DNA of 64,000 nucleotides from Acephala macrosclerotiorum (taxonomy: Eukaryota > Ascomycota > Leotiomycetes > Helotiales > Mollisiaceae), in NCBI GenBank assembly GCA_014904845.1, contig MU119481.1, forward strand, positions 1 to 64,000, in the 5' to 3' direction. Of this stretch, positions 27,019 to 39,993 are shown in pieces. The position numbers were made by a program, and so were the translations under genes. Each line of letters starts with the position of its first letter. Within the stretch, counting starts at the first letter, position 1. The notes beneath the pieces were generated by a model, which was not told the origin of the DNA, searched no databases, and saw only the letters and a list, made by a program, of their open reading frames with translations.

Positions 27019-30000
27019 AGATGAAGGCTGAGATTGCTCTCAACCTATCATAGTGGCGAAAATTTTGCTTATTCAAATCTATACTGTTACTACCTCATGA
27101 CTCAAGCAAGTGTCCAACAGAGGCCAATCATATTTGGGCCCAAAGTCCGATGGTGCCGGTCTCACCCGGATCCACCCCTTGCCTTTTTGTTCTGGCTCTT
27201 GAAGGGCATCATCTTAAAGACGCGAAGGTCTCTTCTTGATGTGTGATATTTAACTAGTGTTGGTAAGCAGCAAGGCTACAAACGCTTCTGTTTCGGATTG
27301 AGGATCACTGCATTCGGCAAATCAAGGGTTGACACGTGACTATTCTTTGAATACAATGTATTATCATATCTACCTGGGCCATTATGCCTCTCAGAGAATC
27401 GCATTAAACGTCTCAGATCTCGTGTTAATATTTATCTCGTTATCTATTTCATCCTCACCTACTCTTTTACTTCGAGAAACTTTTAGAAGTGCCAAGTCTA
27501 GGGACATTGTCACAATCCGCGGTTGCTTTCAGAGACTTTGGATAATGGCTGCTGTTCCATTCCATACTTCTTACCTTCCACGAAACTCAACTATGCTTCC
27601 CACTCGACATTTATGTTATAATCCCCACAGACTGTGCAAGCTTGTGGTGCTTCTTTTGGCGTTTGTCGAATCGATCATGCTTCGCTGTCTGCGAAAAAAA
27701 GCGACACACTAAAGTACCAGAAAGTTAAGGACATTTCCAGAGACATGAATTGAAGAATAGTACAGTCGAGGAATAAAGTAGAGTAGTCACTTCTTGTGAC
27801 GCTCGAAGTCTTGGTCAAATTCCTTTCCGATAAACCGGCAGTGTTGGGACAATTGAGTTGATGCGCCGTGTCCGCGATTTTGCATGTCTGGAGCCTCCTC
27901 CTGCTTTCGTCCGGCTTCGCTTTAGTCTTTCCTTCAGCAAACAACTAGAAACCACAATCATTCCCTAACTGCAACCACAGGCCGAATAGCTACAAGTGTG
28001 TTTCTCCTTGCAACTTAGCAGAGTTGAACCATGGCAAGTGATAGATGCTACCGAACGAAAGATAATAATGCTGACATTATGCTTCATGATCTCTGGGTGA
28101 GTATATCGGACGGCAGCAGGAACCTTGATGAAGTGCTGATGCATAAGGGTGAACCGAATAAGATATCTGTTCTTCATTATGGTGTGTAGAGACTGGGAAG
28201 CTATTAGTGACCAATTCAATGGCTTATTTGGGTAGGCGCGATCTCTCCACTCTACTAAATGAGTACTTAACGACGCTCATCTGGCCCTGGGATGATTGCC
28301 TTACCTCGTGATTTGACTGGATTCATGCCCACAAGGTTGAACAAGCCGGGATGCCGGTTTACACCGATAATGGGCTGATTTCGTGTCCCATTTGCTGCAG
28401 GAAGCTGGAGCACGGAGACTGCTTGTAGAAATTTCTGGTTCTCGTACAAGGCGGGTAAATTGTCATGCCATCCACTGAAGATCTCTTTTGCAAATGATTC
28501 TGGTCTTTGTGTTCAATAGAAAGCCGACGTCGGGGCCTCGAGCTATGTGAGCCTCTATTAGCATCTTGGAAAACAAGGTACAAGAGCCGAGTGGAAGAAC
28601 CTTACGCTAGGCTAAGAGCGACTCTTGTTTAGCTCGAGGTATTGCACAATTGAGGCGAGACATTTGGCTTTCAAATCTCTCTGGTGACGCGTAGAAGTCG
28701 AGTATATGCCTAATGATTGCCAAGAGTCTCGGACAGCCAAAAATCAGTCCTTATCGTTCTACCTCGCAGTGCTCGAAAGAAGCGACATGCCAAGGTACTA
28801 GCAAACCAAGGACATTCATCCTAGCACTCGAACTTGTGACAACTAGGAGATGAGAGGGATCACGTAGATCATATCCCGCTCATGATACATTAACTCAGGC
28901 AACCTCTGGCGCCAGCCACTGAGCCTCCAGCTCCGAGGTTGCTGTTATTCAAATCATCGGAGTCCTTGGAGATATTCAGTTATTCTGAGAAATAATTCGA
29001 CGTCCTTCCCAATTTCGACTTTGCTTTTCGAACAACCACTTCACCGGACGTCGCCCTCAACTCCGCAGCCTCGAAAGGCGACGTTGTGTCAATCCGACGG
29101 CTCTGAATGTCCCATTGTTCTGGGACATTGCGCGAGATTTTGTTGCAAGTCACAATCCTGCTAAGCGAAAAAATAATATCATCAAAATCATAACTGATAA
29201 GGATTAAGCAAGCCTTATCAGTTTCTTAGGTGGCGCTAGTCCGCAAGCAGGTAGTTCATGTGCGGAAAAACCATTGCCCAAGCTGCTGGTGTGGAAGACG
29301 GACTGGAAGAGAACAGGGGCCACGGCATATTGCCTCGTACTTCACCACCAACAACCGGGCAGGTACTCATGCCAAAGCCATTCCCCTCTTTTCTACTTGA
29401 CTCTGCGAGCACCTCAACGGCTGTGCAAGACAACCTGCACTCCCTGATGGCGACAACGACTTCGACGAGGAACCCATCCGATCGGCCACCTCCTACAAGA
29501 GATGACAAGTCTAAGACCACGGGCGAAGCGTAGACAGCGTCATTGGTTTGATTGAGTGTGAAGGAGATTCTAGGAGTGTGACAGTGAGTGTCTCGGATGA
29601 AAAGTCAACAACCAGTAGGACACAATGACGTGCTTTCTCGCGATGTCGGTCAGAACGAAGAAGCTCGAGTCTGTCTCCGGAGCCTTTGTTTGGAACCTCT
29701 CAAGAGGAGAAAGGTGTCGAGGCTCGGGTGTGGCATGATTCAAACGTCCTGGTTCACAGTGGACTGTCATGAATACTTCAAGCAATCGAGGAAGCAAGAG
29801 AATGATCGCCAGAAAACCATTAAATGCAACGACACAGCCGAGAAAGAAAGGGAAAATAATGATGGCTTCGATTTGAATCAGAATCCATTACAGCCAAGTC
29901 GCTAGACGAGCCCGACACATCGCAAAATCGCAGAGACGAATAACAAGAACACCCAAGGACCTCACATTGAAAGGTAAAGTTTCCTCACGCTTGTAAACTC

Positions 30001-30044
30001 GTCTTACCGAATTGACTGCAAAATACTTCATGACTTCCCAACCA
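27019..30044. other. Gene-poor 3 kb stretch with old diverged repeats
   Basis: No gene with a recognisable domain. Open frames (for example 27,329-27,712 plus and 29,258-29,533 plus) are isolated and have no motif. The segment 27,690-27,740 resembles 28,772-28,816 (GCGACA..CC/TAAGGTAC..AAGGACATT), differing largely by transitions, which suggests fragments of an old mutated repeat. Confidence 0.5.
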
Positions 30045-30820
30045 TCAACTACCCTTCCCCTCCTCAACATCCTTCAACGAACTCTCCCTGTGCTCCTCGC
30101 CTTCCACACTCTTCCTCATACAAGCCACAGCACCAAACCCCACAAACCCCATCATAGACGGCCCCACCACAAGCAAAATCTCCTTGACCTTGACTCCCAT
30201 AACAAGCACAACCGTATAGACAGCTCCCATTATCAACATCATAACCCAAGCCCCAAGTGTCATATGTCTCCAATGTCTCTCTCCCTTCGGATTCGCGCCC
30301 ATTAGGAACATCGCAATCAGGATCGCTCCACCTAACATCGTTGCTGCACCCAGAGATGCTGTGAATAAGGCGAAGTTATAGAATGTACGGAGGATGGTGC
30401 CTTCTGTGAGAAATATGAATAGGCAATCTGGTAGACGAACGGAAATAGCTTCAGTGAGAGAGGCGAGGAAAGGACCTGGTGTCCAGATTTTGAGACTGGC
30501 GTTTAGGAGACCAACACAGGTTCCCATAATTAGGCCTGAGGTGCCGACAAGGTAGTCAAGACGGCGCTCGTAGGCATCGGTGTAGGAGAGGTTGGAGACT
30601 TCGTGGAGGTAGGAGGTCTTGCAATCGGCGCAGAGGCGCTTGGTTGGGGCATTGTGGCAGGCGGGACATTTCCAGTTTTCTCCAACTAGGGAGGAAGATA
30701 TGTTAGTAAAGGAGGATAGAGAGAGGGGAGGGAGGAAGAGGTACCTTCGAATACTCCTACTCCGAGTCTGCGGGATAGCCTGTCCACTCCTCGAGCGATA
30801 TTATATTTCAGGTCCGACAT
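30045..30820 (-). CDS. Four-TM membrane protein with N-terminal Cys-pair motif
   Basis: Family not recognised. Exons 30820-30745 and 30685-30045 (intron 30,686-30,744) sum to 717 nt (238 aa). After a basic amphipathic start there is a CPAC...CADC pair, 11 residues apart, like a small zinc ribbon facing the cytosol or matrix. Four hydrophobic segments follow: about residues 80-100, 130-160, 172-197 and 201-222. A charged tail rich in Glu and Lys ends the protein. The splice sites are consensus (GTACCT donor, CCCTAG acceptor) and place the zinc-ribbon motif and the membrane part in one frame. A membrane-anchored zinc-ribbon protein is a description, not a function. Confidence 0.75.
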
Positions 30821-32630
30821 TTTGGATGCGTGTATTATTGTATTCTTGAGACTCGGTATTTCAGGTGGGATCTTGCGATAGAGACTTGGGAATCAGGAAA
30901 GGAAGTGGGCATAAACGACATGCCATATTTATCTGCCTGGACGTTGGAGATACGAGGCCTTAATGGCCAAGACTGGCGCAGCACCAGATGTTGAAGCAAC
31001 ACGAAGCTTGGACCAATTGGAGGCGGGGCATTGAAGTAAAAGTGGGGCACAAACCGACAGCAGACTTGCACATCATGTCACTTCTTTCTTAGAAGAATTT
31101 GGCAGTGGAAGTTGCAAGAATCGGTAGTGTTCTAACTGAGCATTTCTTGGTTTTTGAACTTATTTAGATTGATTATTATTGGTTTTGCTCTTAATTCATA
31201 AAGACCATGCGTACTGCACGTTTTTGCCGAAGTATCTGCAGATTGAAAGTTTGCTATGTCTTTCCTCCTACTTGCCCCATGTTGTAATTTATGAAATAGA
31301 TTCGTCCGTAAATCTTAAAGAATACAGTCTGGATGCTATTTCATAAATCTGCTTTTTCCGTACTTGGGTTTGATGTGAAGTCTGCAATGTCTGTTTTTAG
31401 GTGCGCTTGCTTGCTTGCTTGCTCTTATTCTTCAAATCTCATCTCATTGGAGGTCCAATCTGCATATTTCAAGGTTCATGGTCCCAGATACTACTACAAA
31501 TAGAGACGGCGCAATGTTCATAGAAATCGAGAAGGATACCCAGGTAAGTAATCTCATCTTCCGACTCTGCCCCTTCTTTCATTATGATACCATCATGTTC
31601 TATCCTCAGAAACTATTCTTGAGACACTCCTCATTTTTCTTCTCCCTAGAGCTCTCCTTGGTGTTCTTAGTTTTCAATACCAAAGACTCGTTCTAGCACT
31701 ACTCAGTGAACAATCGACACAACCAAAATCATGAAGCCTGCCAAAACCGCCAAAGAGGGACATTGGGAGAAAAGAGCTGTGAATAAATTCTGCGTTAAGA
31801 AGAAAGGACCTATCAGAGCTAGAATAGAAAAACCTCAGAGTAATTCATCAACAATAAGATTGAACATTTGAACCTCGCTGACATTGAAAGTCACCACCAT
31901 ACACGCTCTCGAACTGTAACGAAGCTCGGACAAGTTCCTAATTCGTAACTACCACTTCGGTTACCTTCCATAGGAAGTTTTGGGTGAGTTGAAGCCAAAG
32001 TTGGGCATCTATATCGGAGTTGTTGGAACCTTGCGAGAATATGTGGAGGGGGTTTGGGGGGTCAATCTTGTGTACTGATACTGATATATGTGTAGTCATC
32101 CATCTCATTTGCAAGCATAAGAGAAGGGATGTGATCTAGCAACAGGATGTACAGCTTGCGAGGGAGATGAATGATTTTATGAGTGAGTAATTGTAGTTCT
32201 GAGGTGGATATTGGAGAAGGAACAACCAAAATCAACGATGTCGACGCAACATAGCATTAGTCTCAACAGTTCGAACTCGGGAGTCTGAAGCTCTCTCTAA
32301 TTCATCATTATGCTCCAATTATGTAGCAAGTTTAGCCACTAATGGACACATTGTTCCGATAAGTACTTAGGAGTCTTCAAAGCACCAAATCAGGAACGAA
32401 CATTGTAAGACTTACATGATGAACGTGACGCTTGTTAGGATACTGGTACGGACAATTCTAGTGAGATTGCATCCTCGGGGGGACAACGAAGAATGCATGG
32501 GACTTGACGAAGATCTCTTAGCATTCCTTCAACTCCGAGGTATCATTGGTCATCCATTCATGACTCCATATAATACAATAGCCATCTTCGGCCACCTCGT
32601 CACATATGTACTCTACCTTCCCCTCCATCA
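30821..32630. other. Intergenic, one exon-like fragment
   Basis: 1.8 kb without a supported gene. A plus-strand frame at 31,415-31,549 reads HISRFMVPDTTTNRDGAMFI and ends at a consensus CAG|GTAAGT donor, with possible acceptors near 31,650. I could not extend it into a recognisable protein. A short (CTTG)n run lies at 31,406-31,422. Confidence 0.35.
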
Positions 32631-33104
32631 CTACGCACCCTCAACATCCACGCCGATCGTCTCTCTCTTCCCCGCCGCCTCCTCCTTCTCCCTAGCCGCG
32701 GCTCTCTCCTCCTCCTCCACCGTCTTAGTCCTCAACTGCAAAGCATGGATGCCTCCCTCCTTCGCCATCTCCTCCTTCAATAGCCCATACACCATCCTAT
32801 GTCTCGCGGGCTGCATTTTGCCTTTGAAGGCATCGGAAGTGATTACGACGCGGAAGTGGGTTTCGGAGGAGGTGGATGAAGCCATGGCTTTGTGGTGGGC
32901 GTGCAGGTGGGAGTCGTTGTGGATCTCTAATTTGGTGGGTTGGAGGGCCGTTGTGATCTGAGCATGTTAGCTGGAGGACTGTTCGAGGGCATTGGGAGAG
33001 GGAGGTACCTTTGCGCGCATGATATCCTCCATTGGAGTCTGTGATTGAGAGGCCATAATTGACATTGAGCGCCTTGCCAATGCGAAGACGGAGCGCCGAA
33101 GCAT
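32631..33104 (-). CDS. bol1: BolA-family protein, mitochondrial
   Basis: BolA proteins work with monothiol glutaredoxins in Fe-S cluster handling. Exons 33104-33009 and 32957-32631 (intron 32,958-33,008) sum to 423 nt (140 aa). From the first ATG the N-terminus is MLRRSVFALARRSMSIMASQ, a basic, Ser-rich presequence typical of matrix import. The BolA domain spans about residues 25-105: LEIHNDSHLHAHH, THFRVVITSDAFKGK and the signature QPARHRMVYGLLKEEM. The His in the H-x-H-H region and the RHRMVY His are the usual metal-site candidates. The tail is Glu-rich. Two later ATGs (MSIMASQ) could give a form without the presequence. Bol1 versus Bol3 cannot be fixed by eye. It is divergent from the ACSF3-like gene, with 403 bp between the starts. 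Confidence 0.9.
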
Positions 33105-33507
33105 CTGACTGTTCCTTCCTTCCTTTCCTTATTGCGACCTCAACCTAATCCCAACCTCAACAGTTCCAATCAATGACCGTCCGTGAAGTGTATTGTTGCT
33201 GTTGTTGAGTCGTTGTCGCAAACCTTGTAGACGAGGCTATAGAAACACTCTTGATTTGTCCTCGGACTAGCCCACTGAAAAGCTAGCCTCTCGCAAGGCT
33301 ATTTTTCTATTCCCGAGGCCCCATCAACACCCACATCAGCCCGCCGAACAACGCCCCTCAACGCCAAACTCTTGCTGCTGCATCTCGCCGGTTCGGACCC
33401 TGTTACACTGTACCTGGAAGTCCGTAAGATGATCCCCTGCGCCGCGCTGATCGACATCCGGACACTTTACATTTCCTTTCCCTCTCCTTCTCTTTCTCTT
33501 CTACACA
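33105..33507. promoter_or_regulatory. Shared divergent promoter (bolA / acsf3-like)
   Basis: 403 bp between two divergent genes whose products both have mitochondrial presequences. The right part just before 33,508 is pyrimidine-rich (repeated TTTCC and CTCTTTCTC), as is common upstream of fungal starts. No specific factor site is claimed. Confidence 0.5.
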
Positions 33508-35519
33508 ATGCTTTTTACGCACCTTTATCAATCCTCAACTCGGACATTCGCACGCTCCTTTAGAAGTCAATTACGCCATAGACAAAGTTTCGGATATTTA
33601 AGAATAGCTCAATCATTGAGAATGGCATCCACATTACCCCGTCTCCCAATCTTCGAAGCGATCGCAAGCCACGACCCAAAATCCACCGTCGTGGTCCATT
33701 CCGCCAGCGGACGAAGATTCACATACGGGGAACTACTTCATGATGTCGTAGAAAGAAAGGACAATCTCTTAAAAGAGAGTGGGAAGAGCGGAATTGAGGG
33801 GGAAAGAATAGCTTTTTTGGTGGAGAATAGTTATGACTATGTAGGTGCGCAGAATGGAACTCTTATTGTCAATTGGAAGAAGAGTGATTGATTTGTGAAT
33901 AGTGACGCTATTGAGTATTCTAGGTACGCATTCGATTGCGTTGCCGTTGAGCCCAGCGTTCCCTCCGCATGAATTGCAGTATATCATGGATCAGAGTGGG
34001 GCTTCGATGCTATTGTCCTCCAGCAAGTTCGAGAGCAAGGCGTTGGATGTGTATAAAGAGGGATTGCAGGGGGCTCCGAAGCATGTCAAGCTAGAGAAGA
34101 AGCTTGGTGGAAGAGAACATCCAGAAGTCAAGCTCGAAGGACCAGCAGAAGGACCAGGGGGCATGATGCTCTACACGTCAGGGACCACCAATCGACCTGT
34201 AAGTTCTTTCTTTCCTTCACAAAGACCATTCACTAACCCCTCCTCAGAAAGGCGTCCTTCTCCCCACATCCGCAATGACAGCTCAGGCCAAATCCTTAAT
34301 AACCGCCTGGGACTACCGACCAACAGACTACCTCCTCCATGTCCTCCCACTACACCACATCCACGGCACCATAAATGCCATTTTTGCCCCCCTGTTCGCT
34401 GGCTCCACAATCGAGTTTCTATTTCCCTTCAATGCAACCGCAGTGTGGAACCGTTTCGCTGCTCCTTTCCTCCCAGTCACCAACGGCCATTCCCAACCCA
34501 ACGGCTCTCTCACAAACGGCACAAACGGCCACGCTCCTCCCATCCCTTCACCAATAACATTCTTCACCGTCGTCCCAACAGTCTACAACCGCCTCCTCGC
34601 CTCCTTCCCCCAGCTCCCCGCCCCCGCCCAATCAGCAGCCCAAACCGCCATCTCCCCTTCCAACCTAAGATTAAACATCTCCGGCTCTGCCGCTCTCCCA
34701 ACTCCCACAAAAAAAGCCTGGGAGACACTCTCAAACGGCAGCGTCCTCTTGGAACGCTACGGCATGACAGAAGTAGGCATGGCCTTATCCTGCGGTCTCC
34801 CATTCAGTACCCGCGTCGATGGGTCTGTAGGCTGGCCTTTACCTGGTGTTGAAGCTCGATTATTCGAGACAGAAACAAATTCCATCATCTTACCAGGAGA
34901 AGAGATAAACCCGAAAACAGGGCGTGAACGAGATGGCGAGATCCAGTTGCGTGGTCCTGGATTATTTCAAGAGTATTGGGGCAACGAAGTCGCGACGAAG
35001 AAAGAGCACTTAGAAGGTGAAGATGGGAAGGGCAGATGGTTTAGGACCGGGGATGTAGCCGTCCGACGATTTATCCCTGGAGTTTCTGACCGGAAACCAG
35101 AAAACGAAAGCGAAGAATGGTGTACCGGACCCCTATATTTCATCCACGGCCGCCTTTCATCCGACATCATAAAATCCGGCGGCGAAAAAGTCTCCGCGCT
35201 TGAAGTCGAACGCGAATTGTTATCTCTTCCCCAAGTTCTCGAAGCAGCCGTCGTTGCTGTCCCATCTGGTAACTGGGGACAGAAAGTTGGGTGCGTTTTA
35301 GTATTAAGAGACCCCTTAACAGGGGGGAGGAAAGAGGGGATCTGGGGACCGTTAGATATGAGGCGGGCATTGAAGGGGAGGTTGGCAGGGTATAAGATTC
35401 CGCAGGTTATGAAGGTTGTTGATGGGATTGAGAGGAATGCTATGGGGAAGGTTAATAAGAAGGTTTTAGTCAAGAAGTTGTTTACAGAGGAGATGAGTGG
35501 TGATGAGAAAGATTTGTAG
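33508..35519 (+). CDS. acsf3: Malonyl-CoA synthetase, ACSF3-like (mitochondrial)
   Basis: AMP-forming acyl-CoA synthetase, closest in my judgement to ACSF3, which makes malonyl-CoA from malonate for mitochondrial fatty acid synthesis. Exons 33508-33844, 33903-34198 and 34248-35519 sum to 1905 nt (634 aa). The first 40 residues are rich in Arg and Ser with no acids (presequence). Motifs: YTSGTTNRPKGVLLP (P-loop, split by the second intron), YGMTEVGM (A5), WFRTGDVA, GRLSSDIIKSGGEKVSALEVE and the C-terminal ERNAMGKVNKK with the adenylation Lys. The first intron is fixed by restoring DYVVTLLSILGTHSIALPLS. A low-complexity Asn/Gly/Pro insertion sits near 34,480-34,550, before the PSPITFFTVVPTVY helix. 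Malonate specificity is by overall likeness, not proven. Confidence 0.88.
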
Positions 35520-36286
35520 AGTTGTATTGTATACATGTACTGTATTATTAACAAGGCATAGATATGGTAGAATGTATATAAGAGAAAGGACTCAGTTTAA
35601 TACATTGTGTATTGTGTCTTGAAGCACGACATCATCCGTCTTAAACTTCACGCGATACATGAATTGCAACAAAAGTCAGCAATAGACTGATATGCATGAG
35701 GATTCTGGCTCCGGTGGCTCAAGAGTAGAGATACTTGAACTTCACGCCAAAAAAAATTGTCAACATCGACAGGACAAGCTAGCACAAAATCACCACAGAA
35801 AGGGCCAATAGCAATAAGGTATGATGTGTTTTCAAGGCTGTAGAACTCACCAGCAGAGTAGAGCAGGCACAACGATAGCAAAACACACTGTTTGAATATC
35901 CCAAGCCAAGATCTTTCAATTCTAGGAGCTCAGGGACGAGTCAACGATGCTGTTGGTGGGTATTCATCGCTTTTATTTCCTTTAGCTCGATCTATAAACA
36001 CATGTCCTGGGCACAACCACCGCCCTGACCACTGCAGTGATAACGCCATAAGTTAAACCCCGCTCCCTCGAGCAAGGAAAATAGAGCCATAGCCACGATT
36101 CAGTAAAGAGAGCTAGAGCTGGCTGCTATGTATGTATGTATGCATATCAGAAAAACCATGCTTCGCGCTGACCCATCCGTAAAATCATCGCAATGCCTAA
36201 TGAACAACCGAAGAGCAAGGAACCAGCAAGCCATCTACCCTTTGCCACCCATCATCTTTTGGTAATGGTGGACAATGAGTGGAAGG
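35520..36286. other. Intergenic between convergent genes
   Basis: Convergent 3' flanks of the ACSF3-like and eIF4E genes. A (TATG)n microsatellite lies at 36,127-36,143. No gene seen. Confidence 0.5.
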
Positions 36287-37178
36287 TTAGACGACGTACT
36301 TGGCCTTCGCACGTGTGCTACCACTGTGCGCACTCTCTGTGTGACCCGAGAACTCGACTTGCTCAGAAGCAGGAACCTTCAGGACCTCCTTGAACTTGCG
36401 ACCAATGTTCATCAGAACCTCCTTGCCCTTCTCCACCGACCGACCCTTGCCTCCAGCAACGTCCCCATCACCACCACCTGGGATGCTCTTGCCGATGGTT
36501 CGGGTCCAGACACCGATACGATAGAAGCCCTTTCGGACATTGACAACGACACCCATGAGTTCACCATCCTCTTCCTCCTCGAGAGTCTCGCCGATTGCGG
36601 AAAGCATAACGTGTAGCCAGAGGTCGTCGATTGGGACATTGCGCTTCTCCTTGAATTGGTATGACCACTTTCCACCATGCTTGTTTTGGGGATCCTCCCA
36701 TTCTGGTCGGACACCTTGCTTGAAGAGATGGTAATCGGACTTGAGGGCTAGTTCGGAAACGGCGGCAATATTGTTCTGCGATTTGGTCAGTACTGGTTTG
36801 GTGATTTGGTAGAGATGGAGCATACGTAGACGCCCCAGAATTCCTCGACAGAGTTGAAAGTGATGACCTCCTTCAACAGATCATTCCAGTTGTCGCCCTA
36901 ATTAGAAGGTGAGCATATATTCAGCTTTCATTCACGCGGCGCATCCTCACCTTTCCGGATGGTGGCTTGGTGAACCAGAGAGTCCACTTGTTCATGAGAG
37001 GGTGCTTGACGTTGAAGTTGTTCTTGTCATGGAAGACTGTAATTTGCTCATCCGCAAGACCATTGGGGTCCTTGTTCTCGTCCTGGCTCTTTGGTCCATC
37101 GGGAGAGATTGGGATTGTGGAGAGGTCGACCTGTGAACTGGAATCGGTACCAGGTGCTGAAGCTACTGCGGCTGCCAT
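36287..37178 (-). CDS. eif4e: Translation initiation factor eIF4E
   Basis: mRNA cap-binding subunit of eIF4F. Exons 37178-36951, 36897-36826 and 36775-36287 (introns 36,898-36,950 and 36,776-36,825) sum to 789 nt (262 aa). Cap-pocket residues are clear: the HPLMNKWTLWF region, the EEFWGVYNNI Trp created by the second splice junction, and RPEWEDPQNKHGGKW with the Trp-Glu pair that stacks on and bonds to m7G. Basic residues for the phosphates follow in the VNVRKGFYRIGVWTR region. The N-terminal 50 residues are disordered and Ser/Asp-rich, and the C-terminal tail is about 35 residues longer than in yeast. Confidence 0.96.
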
Positions 37179-37998
37179 GATTGTGATCGGGGTTGGGTAT
37201 CTGATTAGGAGTGGAGGGAAGTGTGGGAGAAGGCAAAGAGGGGTTGAAGATGTGCAGGGTGGGTGTGCTCTTTAGGTAGAGCCCGTAGCGTCCGAGATAT
37301 CCAGTCAAGACCGGATTAAAGTGAATGGAAATACAGACTAGAGTCTGAAGGTGAGTGTATCTGCGACTATTGCACCAGGCAACTAGTCCTTCTGCGATTG
37401 TTGGTTGTTTTGGGATTTGAGAGGCAAGATTTCCAGCAGTGCGATTGCTTCAAGAAATTGGGTACCCGCGCGGCTGGCATGCGCTCGCTCAAAATGGAAG
37501 CCTCAAACTTAATTCAGGCACCAATGATGTAGGATCACGTGCTTATACTTTCCATTCATCGAGGTCGTCAGAGGAACGTTTGCTTCTCGGTACAGACATC
37601 CTCAATATGGATGATTGCCCTTTCGGTATAGGATGAAATGAAGTTAGATCTCGTTGGTGAGAATTTCTTCCAACTTCAGCGTCTCAATTGGATTTTGCTC
37701 CACTGCCTCCATAGCTACCAAAGCATCATGACTCGGATGGTAATCAGGTCAGTGCTTAAATTTATTAAAACTTTGAAAATTGAGGAGAAAGAGATCTCTA
37801 TGCGAAAAGAATCGTATTCTATTGTGTCAAAGCAACGCAGACTGCCAAGTCTTTTCTGAACTCCCAAACGCCATACTGTCTAACCCTAATAGACCGCATT
37901 GAAATGCCAGGCTTTGAAATGCAAACATAGGAAATAGTGTCCAGTGTATCCGTGAGGAAATTCCAGGCCCAGATCTATATGTACCATCCCCTATCCCC
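37179..37998. other. Intergenic, promoter of eIF4E
   Basis: Upstream region of the eIF4E gene and 3' flank of the Sym1 gene. Small open frames only. Confidence 0.45.
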
Positions 37999-38639
37999 TT
38001 ATTGGCTGTTGATCCAGCTCAAATAGCAATTCCATCCCAATGAAATGACGTTGACGAGTAGAACTCTGTGGTGCAGTGGAACAAACTTGAAGTTGACCAC
38101 TTGAATGAAAGGCCAAATCATCCAGTTGCTCTGCAATGCCGTCCAATAGCTCTTCTCCAACTTGTCCTTAGGACTTGTACCCTCCATTATAGCCATACTG
38201 CTAAGGAAGCAGAACAAATTGGTGCTGGCGAAGATGGTTTGATCGGCTGCCACTCTGGCCAGGATTTCGGCATTCTTGTTTCGTAGTACGACTTTGTTTT
38301 GCAGGAACTTGAACCAGGTTGTTGCTGCTGGGCCGAAGACAGCTGTGGCACAACGGTTAGCTCAGTACTGGTGTAGTACATCGTGAGTGCGATTTACCTC
38401 CGCCGTAGAGTGCCATCCGTCCAGAACGTGCGATATCGTGGTTCGCGAGGCCCCGCTTCTCAACCAATTGCTGTGCCATTGTATCTCCCGTTGCGAATAG
38501 CACAGCGGTCGTGATACTTTGTGTCAAGATGGGGCGCGAGGCCAGCTTCATTTGATACCTGAATCTCAGTCAGCTTTTATTCTTGTCAAATATTTGGTAT
38601 CAATTGACAGTCGCCCAGGAATACTGACCATCGTAACAT
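37999..38639 (-). CDS. sym1: Sym1 / Mpv17-PMP22 family inner-membrane protein
   Basis: Mitochondrial inner-membrane protein of the Mpv17/PMP22 family; in yeast Sym1 is needed for growth on ethanol at high temperature and for metabolite homeostasis. Exons 38639-38629, 38558-38398 and 38342-37999 sum to 516 nt (171 aa). The first coding exon is only 11 nt and joins to give [17 protein letters not shown], the standard N-terminus of the family. Other motifs: [34 protein letters not shown] (spliced), and the C-terminal signature [17 protein letters not shown]...WNCYLSWI. Four TM segments are expected. The first donor is GTCAGT, less usual but well supported by the frame. Confidence 0.95.
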
Positions 38640-39060
38640 CTTTGCGGTCTCTCTTTTCCCTTCTGATTTGTGTTGCAGAAGGTTGCGAATTTATTGTAAC
38701 AGGCAGCTTGGACTGCCCAGAAAGTTACCTTCGCCAAAAGAAAGCGGAACGTCTGTGGCTTGAGCTCCAAGGGTCGGAATACCCGATTATAGCCTAGCGG
38801 CATGCTAGGCGATCCGGATGTCTCATTATGGAAGAGGGAAGCAGTCTGGAGGAGGCTCACGTGGACTTCAAACATCGCTTTCCTGAGACATTCAGGTACC
38901 AAAAGATCTCGAGGCTGGAGAGAGTTTTATTACCTCAAGCATCAGCTGAGGATTTGTGTGGGGGTAGCTGGGAATTTGATGACAATGCATACGAGGGATA
39001 CCCCCACATTTTTTCATTTGCTCATCAGCCTCGGTAATAACTAACTACTTATTCTTCCTC
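38640..39060. other. Intergenic, promoter of sym1
   Basis: Upstream of sym1 and 3' flank of the TRAX gene. No gene seen. Confidence 0.45.
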
Positions 39061-39993
39061 TCAGTAACTCTCAACAGGAGCTCTATCATCAGCCAAGTCT
39101 GGAACCCAACCCTTTGGCCTCTCCCGTCCGCGGATGATCATCCCGTACACAGCTGTCTCGACCTTCTCGACACAAGTCTTCATCACTTCCATTTTCTTCT
39201 CCACATCCCTTCCCAGACCAGTACCCCCATATGAAGTAGTGTCTAATGCCTCCAAACTAGTTCGAAGCAATCTCAAGTCCATCAAGATGTCACGCTCCTT
39301 AGTAGAATCTTCTCCAGCCTTTGATCCTGGGAGACTTCCGGTCGTAGCCATGGTGGTGATTGCGAACCGCATCAACTCCCCGACCAGGTCAAAGATACCT
39401 AGAACGTAGTCGTCTCCGGTTAACTCAACACCTTCTGGTAGCAACTTAGAAGCCCCCTCGTGAGTGATCAACTTCTGATGTCGAAGATAATGCTCGAAGG
39501 ATATCGCCTCTATGTACTCTTGAATTCCGCCTGAGATCTGTCTCTGGTATCGCCAGGCGTTGATGCCAACCAGATCTGGAGCAATGGCCGCAAACTGAGT
39601 CGCCATTGCCGTAGACTTCTCCCTGACTTCTGATGCAATCTTCGAAGGGATATCTTGGTTCAAAGCACGTACTCTGCTTCAATCAGCATCCAACAATAAT
39701 ACATTTTGGCACGTGATAGTACCTCTGAAGGGAGAAAATACTGTTCAAAATCAGCCCAGCCTCAGAATACTCGTTCAAAGAAACACTTACCACTTCTTGC
39801 TCGCCGCTGTGATATCTCTCGAAGCCTTTATGATCCGCTCTCTTCGGTCATGATGCTCGTCAAGCTCACTGCGAAAGACCTCAAACATTGGCATGAAGGG
39901 ACCAGTCGGCGCGTCACCATCCTTGCATTTAGATTTCTCAGCTCCATCATGATTCCGCTTTACACCTGGCATCTTCTTCGACTCGTCGGACAT
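39061..39993 (-). CDS. tsnax: Translin-associated factor X (TRAX)
   Basis: TRAX partners translin in the C3PO ribonuclease, which trims small RNAs and tRNA fragments. Exons 39993-39791, 39740-39723 and 39673-39061 sum to 834 nt (277 aa). The middle exon is 18 nt; joined, the sequence runs KK-C-IFSLQRVRALNQDIP, which matches the first helix of the family. Further on: NAWRYQRQISGGIQEYIEAI and SFEHYLRHQKL, which carry the Glu cluster that forms the TRAX active site, then DYVLGIFDLVGELMRFAI. The N-terminal 35 residues are basic and may hold a nuclear signal. It shares a short divergent promoter with GPI14. Confidence 0.9.
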